A stretch of DNA of 25,027 nt, taken from the NCBI GenBank assembly GCA_014534155.1, contig JACVSB010000004.1, positions 1 to 25,027 on the forward strand. The letters are read 5' to 3'. How positions within the stretch are numbered: the stretch's first letter is position 1; the number at the start of each line of letters is the position of its first letter. The position numbers were made by a program, and so were the translations under genes. The notes below the pieces were generated by a model. The model saw only the letters and a list, made by a program, of their open reading frames with translations. It was not told the origin of the DNA and ran no database searches. Below, piece by piece: positions 7,106 through 14,307 of the stretch. The DNA comes from Thermoleophilia bacterium (GTDB lineage Bacteria; Actinomycetota; Thermoleophilia; Gaiellales; Gaiellaceae).

Positions 7106-7669
7106 TCAGCGCGCGCGCTCCGCGCGCGGAGCCCCGCGGCCCGCGCCACGCTCGAAGGCGCGCAGCGCCGCGACGACGGGCTCGACCTGCTCTGGTGCGA
7201 AAGGCACCGGGCGCACGAGCGGCGGGAAGAGGAGCCAGACGACCGAGCCGCCCATGTGCCGAATGACCGGCCGCCCGTCGGGGTCGACGCGCACCGCCTC
7301 GAAGTGGACGCCGCGAAGCGCGCGCTGGAGGCGAGCGTCGCTTCCGAGCCACGCGGCGAGGCGAGCGCTCTCGCCGTCACGCCGGCGAGGGCGAAACGCG
7401 ACCGCCCGGAGCCGGAAGAGGCCGCGCCCCCGCGCGGCGAGGCCGCCGGTGGCGGGAAGCGAGAACACTTCGGGGCTCACCTCGAGGGCGTAGCTTCCGC
7501 CGAAGATCCGGCCCTGCGGCGCCATGCGCAGCCGGAACCGCTCCCCGTCGCGTGCGACGACGCGCTCGAGGCCGCCTTCGCGGCCGTCCGGCCGGAAGCC
7601 CGCGCGGCTCCAGACCTCGGTCGTCGCCCGCAGCGTCCGCGCGGCGGCCGCGCGGGCCCGCCCTAGCAC
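7106..7669 (-). CDS. Conserved protein of unknown function, coupled to P450
   Basis: I do not recognise this 187-residue protein. Its GTG start shares one base with the stop of the upstream P450 gene (TAGTG), so the two are translated together. It is Arg- and Ala-rich and appears soluble. It looks like an alpha/beta domain with alternating strands (LERVVARDGERFRLRM, 34-49; YALEVSPEVFSL, 60-71; VHFEAVRVDPDGRPVIRHMG, 121-140) and a hydrophobic stretch SVVWLLFPPLVRPVPF (142-157). Codon use and composition match its neighbours and the frame is open throughout, so it is very likely real. An accessory role to the P450 is a guess from coupling only. Confidence 0.7.
   Translation of the reverse strand: MLGRARAAAARTLRATTEVWSRAGFRPDGREGGLERVVARDGERFRLRMAPQGRIFGGSYALEVSPEVFSLPATGGLAARGRGLFRLRAVAFRPRRRDGESARLAAWLGSDARLQRALRGVHFEAVRVDPDGRPVIRHMGGSVVWLLFPPLVRPVPFAPEQVEPVVAALRAFERGAGRGAPRAERAR
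7117..7132. terminator. Perfect 16-base palindrome at a convergent gene end
   Basis: GCTCCGCGCGCGGAGC is its own reverse complement. It lies in the last codons of the minus-strand gene, 28 bases after the stop of the plus-strand thioesterase. It could act as a factor-assisted bidirectional terminator, but no T-run follows, and Arg/Ala codons in GC-rich DNA easily give such runs. Confidence 0.25.
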
Positions 7670-8922
7670 TAGCGGGCCGGGCTGATGCGGACCGGCATCC
7701 GCTTGAGCGCGTTCGTGAAGTTGGTCCGCATCCGCTCCACCGGGCCCGTGAGCTCGACGTCCGCGACCCGGGGGAGGAGCTCGTCGAAGAGCACCTGAAC
7801 CTCGAGCTTGGCCAGGTGGGCGCCCAGGCAGTAGTGCGGCCCGCCCCCGCCGAACGTGATGTGCCGGTTCGGCGTGCGGCCGACATCGAAGCGAAAGGGA
7901 TCGTCGAAGACCTCCTCGTCGAAGTTCGCCGAGAGGTACCAGACGACGACCTTGTCGCCGGCCCGGATGCGCTCTCCGCGCAGCTCGACGTCGGCCGTCG
8001 CCGTGCGGCGAAAGTGGAGGACGGGCGTCGACCAGCGTAGGATCTCGTCCGCGCCTGCCTTCCACGCGAGCTCGCCGTCGGTCCGCAGGCGCGCCCACTC
8101 CTCGGGGTGCTCGACGAGCGCGTGCATGCCGTGCGCGATCGCCTGACGCGTGGTCTCGTTCCCCGCCACGACAAGGAGGAGGAACATCATGTCGAACTCG
8201 CGCTCGCTCAGCCGCTCGCCGTCGATCTCGGAGTGCACGAGCTTGGAGACGAGGTCGTCCTTCGGCTCCGCGCGCCGCTTCGCGGCGATCCGGTGGCCGT
8301 ACTCGAAGAGCTCGAGCGCCGCTGGGCTACGAAACGGGACGAGACGATAGCGCTCGCTCTCGGGCGAGTCGTAGAGGACGTCCGCGAAGTCCGGGTCGGT
8401 GTTCGCGATCATCCGGTCGCCCCACCGGATCAGCGCGTCCGTGTCGCTCTCCGGGACGCCGAGAAGGCGCGCGAGCACGCGGATGGGGAGCTCCTTCGCG
8501 ATCTCCTCGATGAAGTCGAACTCGGCCAGCGCGAGCGCGCTGTCGAGGATGACGCGCGTGAGCTCGCGGAGCGCGACCTCGTAGGCGCGCACGGCGCGAG
8601 GCGTGAAGGGCGGTCCCACGAGGGCACGGAGGCGCGTGTGGCGAGGCGGGTCGGTCTCGAGCATCGAGCGGCGAGCCGCGAGCATCTCCTCGTCCAGGTC
8701 CTCGAGGTTCGCTCCCCAGGCCGAGGAGAAGGTCTTCGTGTCGCGCGAGACGGCCACCACGTCGGCGTGCTTCGTCACGCACCAGAAGCCGCGGCCGTGC
8801 CGCCACGGATACCAGTGCACCGGAGCCTCGCGGCGCAGGAACGCGAACGTCTCGTGCGGCAGGCGCTCCGCGAAGACGTCGTTCTCGAGGTCGACGTCCG
8901 CAATCGTGAGAGGGGGCGCCAC
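7669..8922 (-). CDS. Cytochrome P450 (CYP124/125/142-like)
   Basis: Soluble heme monooxygenase of 417 residues. All hallmarks are present: the I-helix VAGNETTR (252-259) with the acid-alcohol pair Glu256-Thr257, the ExxR motif (Glu293, Arg296), and the heme loop FGGGGPHYCLG (357-367) with ligand Cys365. DPPRHTRLRALV (91-102), FTPRAV (106-111) and the C-terminal MRTNFTNALKRMPV resemble the CYP124/125/142 group that hydroxylates fatty acid, terpene or steroid side chains. The substrate remains unknown. The GTG start at 8922 is chosen because the divergent gene begins at 8965 and because the family N-terminus (DVDLENDVFAERLPHETF) follows directly. No ferredoxin or reductase is encoded nearby. 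Confidence 0.93.
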   Translation of the reverse strand: MAPPLTIADVDLENDVFAERLPHETFAFLRREAPVHWYPWRHGRGFWCVTKHADVVAVSRDTKTFSSAWGANLEDLDEEMLAARRSMLETDPPRHTRLRALVGPPFTPRAVRAYEVALRELTRVILDSALALAEFDFIEEIAKELPIRVLARLLGVPESDTDALIRWGDRMIANTDPDFADVLYDSPESERYRLVPFRSPAALELFEYGHRIAAKRRAEPKDDLVSKLVHSEIDGERLSEREFDMMFLLLVVAGNETTRQAIAHGMHALVEHPEEWARLRTDGELAWKAGADEILRWSTPVLHFRRTATADVELRGERIRAGDKVVVWYLSANFDEEVFDDPFRFDVGRTPNRHITFGGGGPHYCLGAHLAKLEVQVLFDELLPRVADVELTGPVERMRTNFTNALKRMPVRISPAR

Positions 8923-8928
8923 CGTGCA

Positions 8929-8934
8929 AGTATC
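8929..8934 (-). promoter_or_regulatory. Possible -10 box for a leaderless P450 transcript
   Basis: On the minus strand GATACT is followed by six bases and then the P450 GTG start. That spacing would put the first transcribed base on the start codon. There is no Shine-Dalgarno sequence before this GTG, which fits a leaderless message, a common arrangement in actinobacteria. No good -35 box is seen. Confidence 0.3.
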
Positions 8935-8950
8935 CGGGTTTCCGCAACAC

Positions 8951-8959
8951 GGGGAGGAG
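8951..8959 (+). promoter_or_regulatory. Ribosome-binding site deciding the CMD-family start
   Basis: GGGGAGGAG ends five bases before the ATG at 8965. It selects that ATG over the out-of-frame ATG at 8960, which overlaps the purine run. Confidence 0.7.
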
Positions 8960-8964
8960 ATGCG

Positions 8965-9345
8965 ATGGCAACGACGCACGCGGACCGGCGGGAGCGAGGG
9001 CTCGCCCGGCTGGCCGAGCTGCACGACGAGCCGGGCGGCGAGGCGTTCCTCGCGAATCTCGGCGATCTCGGCGACCTCACGGTCGAATTCGTCTTCGGCG
9101 ACGTGCACGCCCGCGACGGCCTCGGGGTGCGCGAGCGCGAGCTCGTGATCGTCGCCGTGCTCACGGCGCTCGGCGGCCTCGAGCCGCAGGTGCGGGCTCA
9201 CGTCCGCGCGGCGCGCGCGATCGGCGTGAGCGACCGCGAGCTCGAGGAGACGATCCTGCAGGTCTCGCCGTACGCGGGGTTTCCGCGCGCGATCAACGCG
9301 ATGAAGATCCTGCGGGCGGAGCAGCGCGAGGAGGGGGACGCGTGA
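8965..9345 (+). CDS. Carboxymuconolactone decarboxylase family protein
   Basis: A 126-residue all-helical protein of the CMD/AhpD superfamily. The core VRERELVIVAVLTALGGLEPQVRAHVRAARAIGVSDRELEE is typical: RERELV (56-61), then a helix carrying His79 in the position that in PcaC-type proteins takes part in catalysis. LQVSPYAGFPRAINAM (98-113) is the conserved last helix. The CxxC of the AhpD peroxidase branch is absent, so a PcaC-like lactone decarboxylase or a non-redox relative is more likely. The stop overlaps the GTG start of the FAH-family gene (GTGA). With the FAH and VOC genes it forms a small plus-strand operon divergent from the P450. Confidence 0.85.
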   Translation: MATTHADRRERGLARLAELHDEPGGEAFLANLGDLGDLTVEFVFGDVHARDGLGVRERELVIVAVLTALGGLEPQVRAHVRAARAIGVSDRELEETILQVSPYAGFPRAINAMKILRAEQREEGDA

Positions 9346-10172
9346 GGGCGGTTCGCTTCCTCGACGAGAACCAGGAGGCGCGGATCGGCCGGCTCATGGG
9401 CGATGTCGTCGTCGACGCCGGGCCGTCGGGCCGTGAAGGCTTCGTCCCCTCGCCCGAGGGGTGGGACCGCGTGGCGCGCGCCGCCGGCCCGACGTACGCG
9501 CTCGCCGACGTGCGTCTCCTCGCGCCCGTCCTGCCCGCGAAGCTCGTCGGCATCGGGCTGAACTATCGGGACCACGCCGTCGAGTCCGAGCTCGAGATCC
9601 CGGACGTGCCGGTCGTCTTCGCCATGTGGCCTTCGGCGCTCATCGGCCACGACGACACGATCGTCGTCCCGCGCGACGAGACGCGGCCCGACTACGAGGG
9701 CGAGCTCGCGATCGTGCTCGGGCGCGAGGTCAAGGACGCCTCGCCGGAGGAAGCTCGCGCCGCGATCGGCGGCTTCTCGGCCTTCAACGACGTCTCGGGG
9801 CGGCGGGCGCAGCTCGAGACGCCGCTCCGCCAGTTCACCCTCGGCAAGAGCTTCGACACGTTCGCGCCGATGGGCCCGTGCATCTCCTCGCTCGACGAGG
9901 CCGACCTGGGCGGGGTCGCCGTCAAGACCTCGGTCTCCGGCGAGCTGCTGCAGGATTCGAACACCTCCAACCTCATCTTCTCGCCCGAGGAGCTCGTGGC
10001 CTACTGCTCCACCGGCCTCACCCTCGAGGCGGGCACGGTGATCGCCACGGGGACGCCGGGCGGCGTCGGCGACTCCCGCGAGCCGAAGCGCTACCTGACC
10101 GCCGACGACGTGGTCGAGGTGTTCGTCGAAGGTGTGGGGACGCTTCGAAACCGCGTCGAGAAGGAGGCGTAG
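9342..10172 (+). CDS. Fumarylacetoacetate hydrolase (FAH) family enzyme
   Basis: Metal-dependent enzyme of 276 residues. The family includes acylpyruvate hydrolases, 2-oxopent-4-enoate hydratase-like enzymes and the HpaG isomerase/decarboxylase of aromatic meta-cleavage pathways. Visible are LVGIGLNYRDHAVE (68-81), the metal ligands in DYEGELAIVLG (Glu119 and Glu121), FNDVSGR with Asp150, the GKSFDTFAPMGPC segment (168-180) and the closing GTPGGVG loop (237-243). The short N-terminal lead and overall length are normal. It is coupled to the upstream CMD gene (GTGA) and followed closely by a VOC gene. The reaction could be C-C bond hydrolysis or isomerisation of a ring-cleavage product; sequence alone does not decide. 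Confidence 0.9.
   Translation: MRAVRFLDENQEARIGRLMGDVVVDAGPSGREGFVPSPEGWDRVARAAGPTYALADVRLLAPVLPAKLVGIGLNYRDHAVESELEIPDVPVVFAMWPSALIGHDDTIVVPRDETRPDYEGELAIVLGREVKDASPEEARAAIGGFSAFNDVSGRRAQLETPLRQFTLGKSFDTFAPMGPCISSLDEADLGGVAVKTSVSGELLQDSNTSNLIFSPEELVAYCSTGLTLEAGTVIATGTPGGVGDSREPKRYLTADDVVEVFVEGVGTLRNRVEKEA
10161..10167 (+). promoter_or_regulatory. Ribosome-binding site of the VOC gene
   Basis: A full AAGGAGG lies six bases before the GTG at 10174, inside the last FAH codons. It fixes this GTG as the start of the VOC gene, although the frame stays open further upstream. Confidence 0.8.
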
Positions 10173-10173
10173 G

Positions 10174-10593
10174 GTGGAGCAGCGGCTCTCGCTCGTCACG
10201 CTCGGCGTGCAGGACCTGCGACGGGCGCGGGCGTTCTACGAGGAGCTCGGCTGGGAGACGAACGCGCGGCCCGGCGACGACGTCGTCTTCTTTCGCGCAG
10301 GGTGCCTCGTGCTCGCGCTGTGGGGACGCGAGGAGCTCGCCAGGGACACCGCCGTCGAGGACGCCGGCGGCTGGGGCGGGATCACGCTCGCCCACAACGT
10401 CCGCTCGGACGGGGAGGTCGACGCCGTCGTCTCGCAGGCCCGCTCGGCGGGCGCGACCGTGGCCCGGGAGCCTGCGCCCACCTTCTGGGGGGGCTACTCG
10501 GGCGTCTTCGTCGACCCCGAGGGCCACGCGTGGGAAGTCGCGCACAACCCGCGCTGGACGCTCGCCGAAGACGGCGCCGTCATCCTCCCTTAG
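10174..10593 (+). CDS. VOC-family (glyoxalase/bleomycin-resistance) protein
   Basis: A 139-residue protein with the paired beta-alpha-beta-beta-beta modules of the vicinal oxygen chelate fold: LSLVTLGVQDLRRARAFYEELGW (5-27) in the first module and FWGGYSGVFVDPEGHAWEVAHNP (104-126) in the second. Glu121 sits at the conserved final metal-ligand position. The first-strand position that is His in glyoxalase I and extradiol dioxygenases is Thr here, so a classical metal centre is doubtful and the protein may be a binding protein or use other ligands. It follows the FAH gene by one base with a strong ribosome-binding site, and its stop is followed at once by a hairpin. Substrate unknown. Confidence 0.88.
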   Translation: MEQRLSLVTLGVQDLRRARAFYEELGWETNARPGDDVVFFRAGCLVLALWGREELARDTAVEDAGGWGGITLAHNVRSDGEVDAVVSQARSAGATVAREPAPTFWGGYSGVFVDPEGHAWEVAHNPRWTLAEDGAVILP

Positions 10594-10595
10594 GA

Positions 10596-10620
10596 CTCCC
10601 GCTCAGCCCCGGTGCGGGAG
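10596..10620. terminator. Hairpin between convergent operons
   Basis: CTCCCGC (10596-10602) and GCGGGAG (10614-10620) form a perfect 7-base-pair stem with an 11-base loop. It lies in the 35-base gap between the VOC stop on the plus strand and the end of the ten-gene minus-strand operon. It could stop transcription from both sides. The absence of a T-run makes it a weak intrinsic terminator. Confidence 0.5.
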
Positions 10621-10628
10621 CGCGCCCG

Positions 10629-10868
10629 TCAGGCAGGCATGCCGGCGTCGATCCAGCGGCGGAAGAGCTGGACGCGCTCCTCGGGCCACTCCTCGTCGCA
10701 GGGCATCGAGCCCTCGGCCACGCGCTCGTAGATCTCCTCGGCGTTCGCGCGCACGTCCTCGTACGAGCTCAGGTCGAAGACGTACTCCATCGCCTCCACG
10801 TCGTCGTCGCGAAAGAGCAGCCGGACGTCGCGCCGGAACGAGGGCGCCCCAGGCGCGTCAGAGGACAT
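10629..10868 (-). CDS. Small conserved protein, last gene of the catabolic operon
   Basis: A 79-residue acidic protein. Its ATG overlaps the end of the glutamine-synthetase-like gene by 11 bases, which argues that it is real and translated with it. The middle reads FRRDVRLLFRDDDVEAMEYVFDL, then SSYEDVRANAEEIYERV, then EGSMPCDEEWPEERVQLFRRWIDAGMP. I believe this SMPCD/WP/WIDAGM pattern recurs in small actinobacterial proteins of unknown role, and it resembles the tail of cytochrome-c-like repeat proteins. However, there is no CxxCH heme site, so heme binding is not supported. Only one cysteine (57) is present. Function unknown. Confidence 0.75.
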   Translation of the reverse strand: MSSDAPGAPSFRRDVRLLFRDDDVEAMEYVFDLSSYEDVRANAEEIYERVAEGSMPCDEEWPEERVQLFRRWIDAGMPA

Positions 10869-12198
10869 TCGCGTACTCGCGCAGCTCCCAGTCGGTCACG
10901 GCGCTCGCGAACCGGTTGACCTCGCTGCGCTTCATCGCGACGAACGCCCGGACGAACTGCTCGCCCAGGGCGGCCCGCAGGAACTCGTCCTCCTCGAGGG
11001 CGTCCAGCGCCTCAGCCAGGGAGAAGGGCACGAGCGGCCGGTCCTCGAGCTCGTAGGCGACGCCGCTCACCGGCTCCCCGGGATCGAGCCCGCGGTCGAG
11101 CCCGTCCAACCCGGCGAAGAGCGCGACGGCGGAGGCGAGGTAGGCGTTGGCCGTTCCGTCGCCGGCGCGGTTCTCGATCCGCGTCGCCTTGCCGCGCTCG
11201 CGCGGGATGCGGGCGTACACCGTGCGGTTGTCGTGGCCCCAGGTCACGTTCCACGGCCCGAAGGCCATGGCCAGGAAGCGCTTGTAGGCGTTGATCGTCG
11301 GCGCCATGATCGGCGTCATCCCGCGCGCGTGCTCGAGCTGGCCCGCGAGGAAGCGCCTGCACACGCCGGAGAGGCCCTCGTCGGCTGCAGGGTCGTGGAA
11401 CGCGTTCTCGTCACCGTCCCAGAGCGACAAGTGGAGGTGGTACCCGGACGTGCCGAGCTCCTGGATCGGCTTGCCCATGAAGGTCGCCACGAGCCCGTGC
11501 TTGGCCGCGATCTCCTTCACGGCCAGCTTGAAGAGATGGGCGTCGTCCGCGGCCTTGAGCGCGTCGTCGTAGCGCAGGTTGATCTCCCACTGGGAGCCGA
11601 AGTACTCCTGGTTCGAGCCCACGTAGGGCAAGCCCATCTCGCGGACCGCGTCCTCCATCTCGCGCAGCACGCCCTCGGTGTCGACGCTCGGCGAGAGCGT
11701 GTAGACGAGGCCGGGCTGCTTTGCGTACTGCTCGTACCCTCCTCCGTTCGGACGCAGGAGGAAGAACTCGAGCTCGTGGCCCGCGACCGCGCGCAGCCCG
11801 CGCTCCTCGAGCTCCGCCACGGCGCGCTTGAGCAGCTCGCGGGGCGAAGCCAGAAGCGGCGCGCCGTCGAAGACGACGTCCCCGACGGCGACGGCCGTCG
11901 AGCGCTCCCAGGGAACGACGGTGAGCGTGGAGAGGTCGGGAACGACCTGCGCGTCGCGGTAGTCGACCTCGGCGCCGAGCCCGGTTCCCTCGATCACCTC
12001 GCCCACGTGGTCGACGCAGAAGGCGGAGATGCAGAAGTTGATCCCGTCCTCGCACGCGTCGTCGAGGCCCGAGAGGGGAACCACCTTGTTTCGCGAGACG
12101 CCCAGGAGGTCGGTGAAGTGGACGCGGATCCGGTCGACCCCGGCGGCGAGCACCTGCTCCACGCGGGCCTCGGTCGACGCGTCCTGCGTGGCCGCCAT
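10858..12198 (-). CDS. Glutamine-synthetase-family ligase (gamma-glutamyl-amine synthetase-like)
   Basis: A 446-residue member of the GS family. The fold's key residues are visible: GHELEFFLL (140-148, Glu142/Glu144), NQEYFGSQWEINL (196-208, metal Glu198 and Glu205), the GYHLHLSLW strand (252-260), the GHDNRTVYARIP loop, and RIENRAGDGTANAYL, where E. coli GlnA has its catalytic EVRF segment. The protein resembles the GlnA3/GlnA4/PuuA-type branch, which joins glutamate to an amine rather than to ammonia. Setting supports this: it follows an APC amino acid/amine permease (TGATG overlap) in an operon of catabolic genes. Gamma-glutamylation of an alkyl, poly- or aromatic amine (as in aniline degradation) is the leading reading; the amine is unknown. 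Confidence 0.88.
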   Translation of the reverse strand: MAATQDASTEARVEQVLAAGVDRIRVHFTDLLGVSRNKVVPLSGLDDACEDGINFCISAFCVDHVGEVIEGTGLGAEVDYRDAQVVPDLSTLTVVPWERSTAVAVGDVVFDGAPLLASPRELLKRAVAELEERGLRAVAGHELEFFLLRPNGGGYEQYAKQPGLVYTLSPSVDTEGVLREMEDAVREMGLPYVGSNQEYFGSQWEINLRYDDALKAADDAHLFKLAVKEIAAKHGLVATFMGKPIQELGTSGYHLHLSLWDGDENAFHDPAADEGLSGVCRRFLAGQLEHARGMTPIMAPTINAYKRFLAMAFGPWNVTWGHDNRTVYARIPRERGKATRIENRAGDGTANAYLASAVALFAGLDGLDRGLDPGEPVSGVAYELEDRPLVPFSLAEALDALEEDEFLRAALGEQFVRAFVAMKRSEVNRFASAVTDWELREYANVL

Positions 12199-13688
12199 CA
12201 GCGCTCACTATCGTGCCTGAAGTGCGGGCCTCCGGGCTCGACGGGAGGCCCGAGCTCCTCGTCGATCACGGTCGTCTCGCGATAAACGGCCTCGAGGGGT
12301 ACGCGGCGGAACTGGGCCGTCGCGCTCCGGTACGCGAACGCGTTGTACAGGAACGAGAGCGCGACGGAGACGGCGAGGAAGATCCCGTAGTAGAGGTAGA
12401 TGTCGTCCCGCACGTCGGGGTCGGGGAAGATCTTGAAGGCGGCGAGCGCGAGGAGGCCGGCGCCCACGAGCTGCGGGAGCGGGACGAGCGGGGAGCGGAA
12501 CGGCCGCTCCGCGGCCGGCTCGCGCACGCGGAGAACGACGACGGTGAGGTGGATGAGGACGTACGCTGTCGCCCATCCGAGGACGCCGGCCAGGATGAGC
12601 TTGATGAAGTTCTGGCTCGCTCCGATGTCCACGAAGACGTTGACCAGGATCGGCATGAGCGCGACGACGACGATTCCGACGACCGGGGCGCGCGTCGCCG
12701 GCAAGAGGTACGAGAAGACCGAGGGCAGCTGCCGCGTGAGGCCCATCCCGTAGAAGATGCGCGGGATCCCGGCCAGGAGCGCGTTCAGCGTGGCGAGCGT
12801 CGCCGCGATGGAGATGAAGGCCATCCACCACTTGCCCCCGTCGCCGAGGATGGCAACCGCGGCATCCATGTGCGCGACGGGGCTGAACTGCGAGAGGTCC
12901 TCCGCCGGGACGTAGCGGGCGGCCGCGAGGCCGAAGAGGACCACGGGCAGCGCGACGAGCGTCAGGCCGAGGAAGATCCCGAGTGGGATGTTCCGCCCCG
13001 GGTTGTCGATCTCCTCGGCGAGGGGACAGGTGTACTCCATGCCGACGAACGTGAAGATGGCGATGCCCAGGAGCGTCGAGAGGAGGCTCCAGGTGAAGTC
13101 GATGTCGGGCAGCGCGCTCCCGATCGGGTCGTTGCTGCCCGCGCCGACGAGGCCGATGACGCCGAAGACGAGGAGCGAGATCGCGACGAGGAACGTGAGG
13201 GTGACCTCGACGGCTGCGTAGGGCCGGATGCCCGCGACGTTGATGAGGGCGACGAAGGCGACGAAGACGATGACCCAGACGGTCGTGCTCGGCCCCCCGG
13301 GCCAGAGGAACCCCTTGATGATCGCCGAGGGGGTGTAGGACTCGGCCGCGGTCGGGAAGAGCTGCACGGCCACGTAGCCGACGAGCACGGTCAGCGTCCC
13401 GAAGAAGGGGCCGAGGCCGGCGCGAACGTACTCGTTCATCGACCCCGCCCTGGGGATCATGGTCGCGAGCTCGGAGAAGCTGAACGACTGCATGTACATG
13501 GCCAGAAAGCCGATCCCGAGCGCCGCCAGAAAGACGTAGCTCGCGAAGAACCCGGCCGTCACGGAGGCGAGAACCGTGGAGGCGACGATGAGGCCGAACG
13601 TCGTCCCCACCGCCGTCCAAAGACCCACCGCCCTCCGCTCGAGTCCGATCTCGGGCGACCGGGTCGTCGTATCAGCGCGTGTTGCCAT
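12198..13688 (-). CDS. APC-family amino acid/amine permease
   Basis: Inner-membrane transporter of 496 residues with about twelve hydrophobic segments. The first (VGLWTAVGTTFGLIVASTV) holds the glycine-containing unwound region of APC carriers. GMEYTCPLAEEIDNPGRNIP (about 225-244) is the family's conserved loop with its EE-NP-RN-P signature. The hydrophilic tail after the last helix is about 40 residues. The ATG at 13688 is preferred over another at 13700 because GGGAGGG (13692-13698) sits directly before it and the segment between encodes nothing conserved. It overlaps the HD-domain gene by 17 bases and the GS-like gene by one. It probably imports the amine or amino acid processed by that ligase. 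Confidence 0.92.
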   Translation of the reverse strand: MATRADTTTRSPEIGLERRAVGLWTAVGTTFGLIVASTVLASVTAGFFASYVFLAALGIGFLAMYMQSFSFSELATMIPRAGSMNEYVRAGLGPFFGTLTVLVGYVAVQLFPTAAESYTPSAIIKGFLWPGGPSTTVWVIVFVAFVALINVAGIRPYAAVEVTLTFLVAISLLVFGVIGLVGAGSNDPIGSALPDIDFTWSLLSTLLGIAIFTFVGMEYTCPLAEEIDNPGRNIPLGIFLGLTLVALPVVLFGLAAARYVPAEDLSQFSPVAHMDAAVAILGDGGKWWMAFISIAATLATLNALLAGIPRIFYGMGLTRQLPSVFSYLLPATRAPVVGIVVVALMPILVNVFVDIGASQNFIKLILAGVLGWATAYVLIHLTVVVLRVREPAAERPFRSPLVPLPQLVGAGLLALAAFKIFPDPDVRDDIYLYYGIFLAVSVALSFLYNAFAYRSATAQFRRVPLEAVYRETTVIDEELGPPVEPGGPHFRHDSER

Positions 13689-14307
13689 CTGCCCTCCCAT
13701 CGTTCGCGTGCTGCCGCATCGGCTCCGCGAGCCGAAGATCCTGAAGCACCGACCCCGTCGAGACAAGCTGGGCGAGCGCCGCTTGCAGGAGGGCGCGTCC
13801 CTGCTCGCTCGCCGCGGGGATCGCGACCCGCTCGTACATCCAGCGAAGCTTTCGCTCGGCCTCGGCCCGGTCGGCGAGGCCGTCGTTGACCCAGCTCGCC
13901 GCGGGGTTCACCTCGAGGAAGGAGAGGGAGTCGGCCGCCTGGAGGAGATCCGCGTCGTCCGTCCCCCCGACCTCGTGCCGCCGGACGAGCGCCGCCACGT
14001 CGCGCGCGAGCGGCTCGGCTGCTCCCTCCGCGCGGAGCCAGCGCGCGGCGAGCGCCGCCGCGCGCTCGGCGTGCTCGGCGAGCGCGTCCCGATCGTCCCA
14101 GGAGGCCACTTGCTCCGCGCGCGGGATCCCCACGGTGGCGCGGTCGACGTCGTGGAGAAGCGCGGCGAGCCGGAGCCCGATTCGCGCCTTCGGCTCCAGC
14201 GTGAGGATCCAGTCGCGCGTGCGGAGCAGGTGCCGTCCGTTTCGCAGGGTTCGAACCAGTTCCTCCGCCCGCGCTTCCAGCACTCCCGCGGCCGCGGCCG
14301 CTCTCAC
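13672..14307 (-). CDS. HD-domain superfamily hydrolase (DUF4202-like)
   Basis: A 211-residue helical protein with the pattern of HD phosphohydrolases: GRHLLRTRDW (His26), LRLAALLHDVDRATVG (46-60, with the His52-Asp53 doublet), RHEVGGTDDADLLQAADSLSFLEVN (110-134; His111 and Asp126). The RHEVGG...LLQAADSLSF stretch recalls a family of uncharacterised HD proteins that I believe is DUF4202. HD proteins usually hydrolyse phosphate esters or nucleotides using a di-metal centre. The GTG start overlaps the stop of the amidohydrolase gene (GTGA) and its end overlaps the permease start, so it belongs to the catabolic operon. What it hydrolyses there is unknown; nucleotide signalling or amide/phosphate hydrolysis are both open. 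Confidence 0.8.
   Translation of the reverse strand: MRAAAAAGVLEARAEELVRTLRNGRHLLRTRDWILTLEPKARIGLRLAALLHDVDRATVGIPRAEQVASWDDRDALAEHAERAAALAARWLRAEGAAEPLARDVAALVRRHEVGGTDDADLLQAADSLSFLEVNPAASWVNDGLADRAEAERKLRWMYERVAIPAASEQGRALLQAALAQLVSTGSVLQDLRLAEPMRQHANDGRADGNTR
13692..13698 (-). promoter_or_regulatory. Ribosome-binding site of the permease
   Basis: GGGAGGG on the minus strand lies a few bases before the ATG at 13688, within the end of the upstream HD-domain gene. It supports that start rather than the ATG at 13700. Confidence 0.6.

Noticed and set aside
12213..13889. Long plus-strand frame opposite the permease
   Set aside because: Charged low-complexity translation without motifs; the permease frame opposite has about twelve membrane segments and overlaps its neighbours properly.
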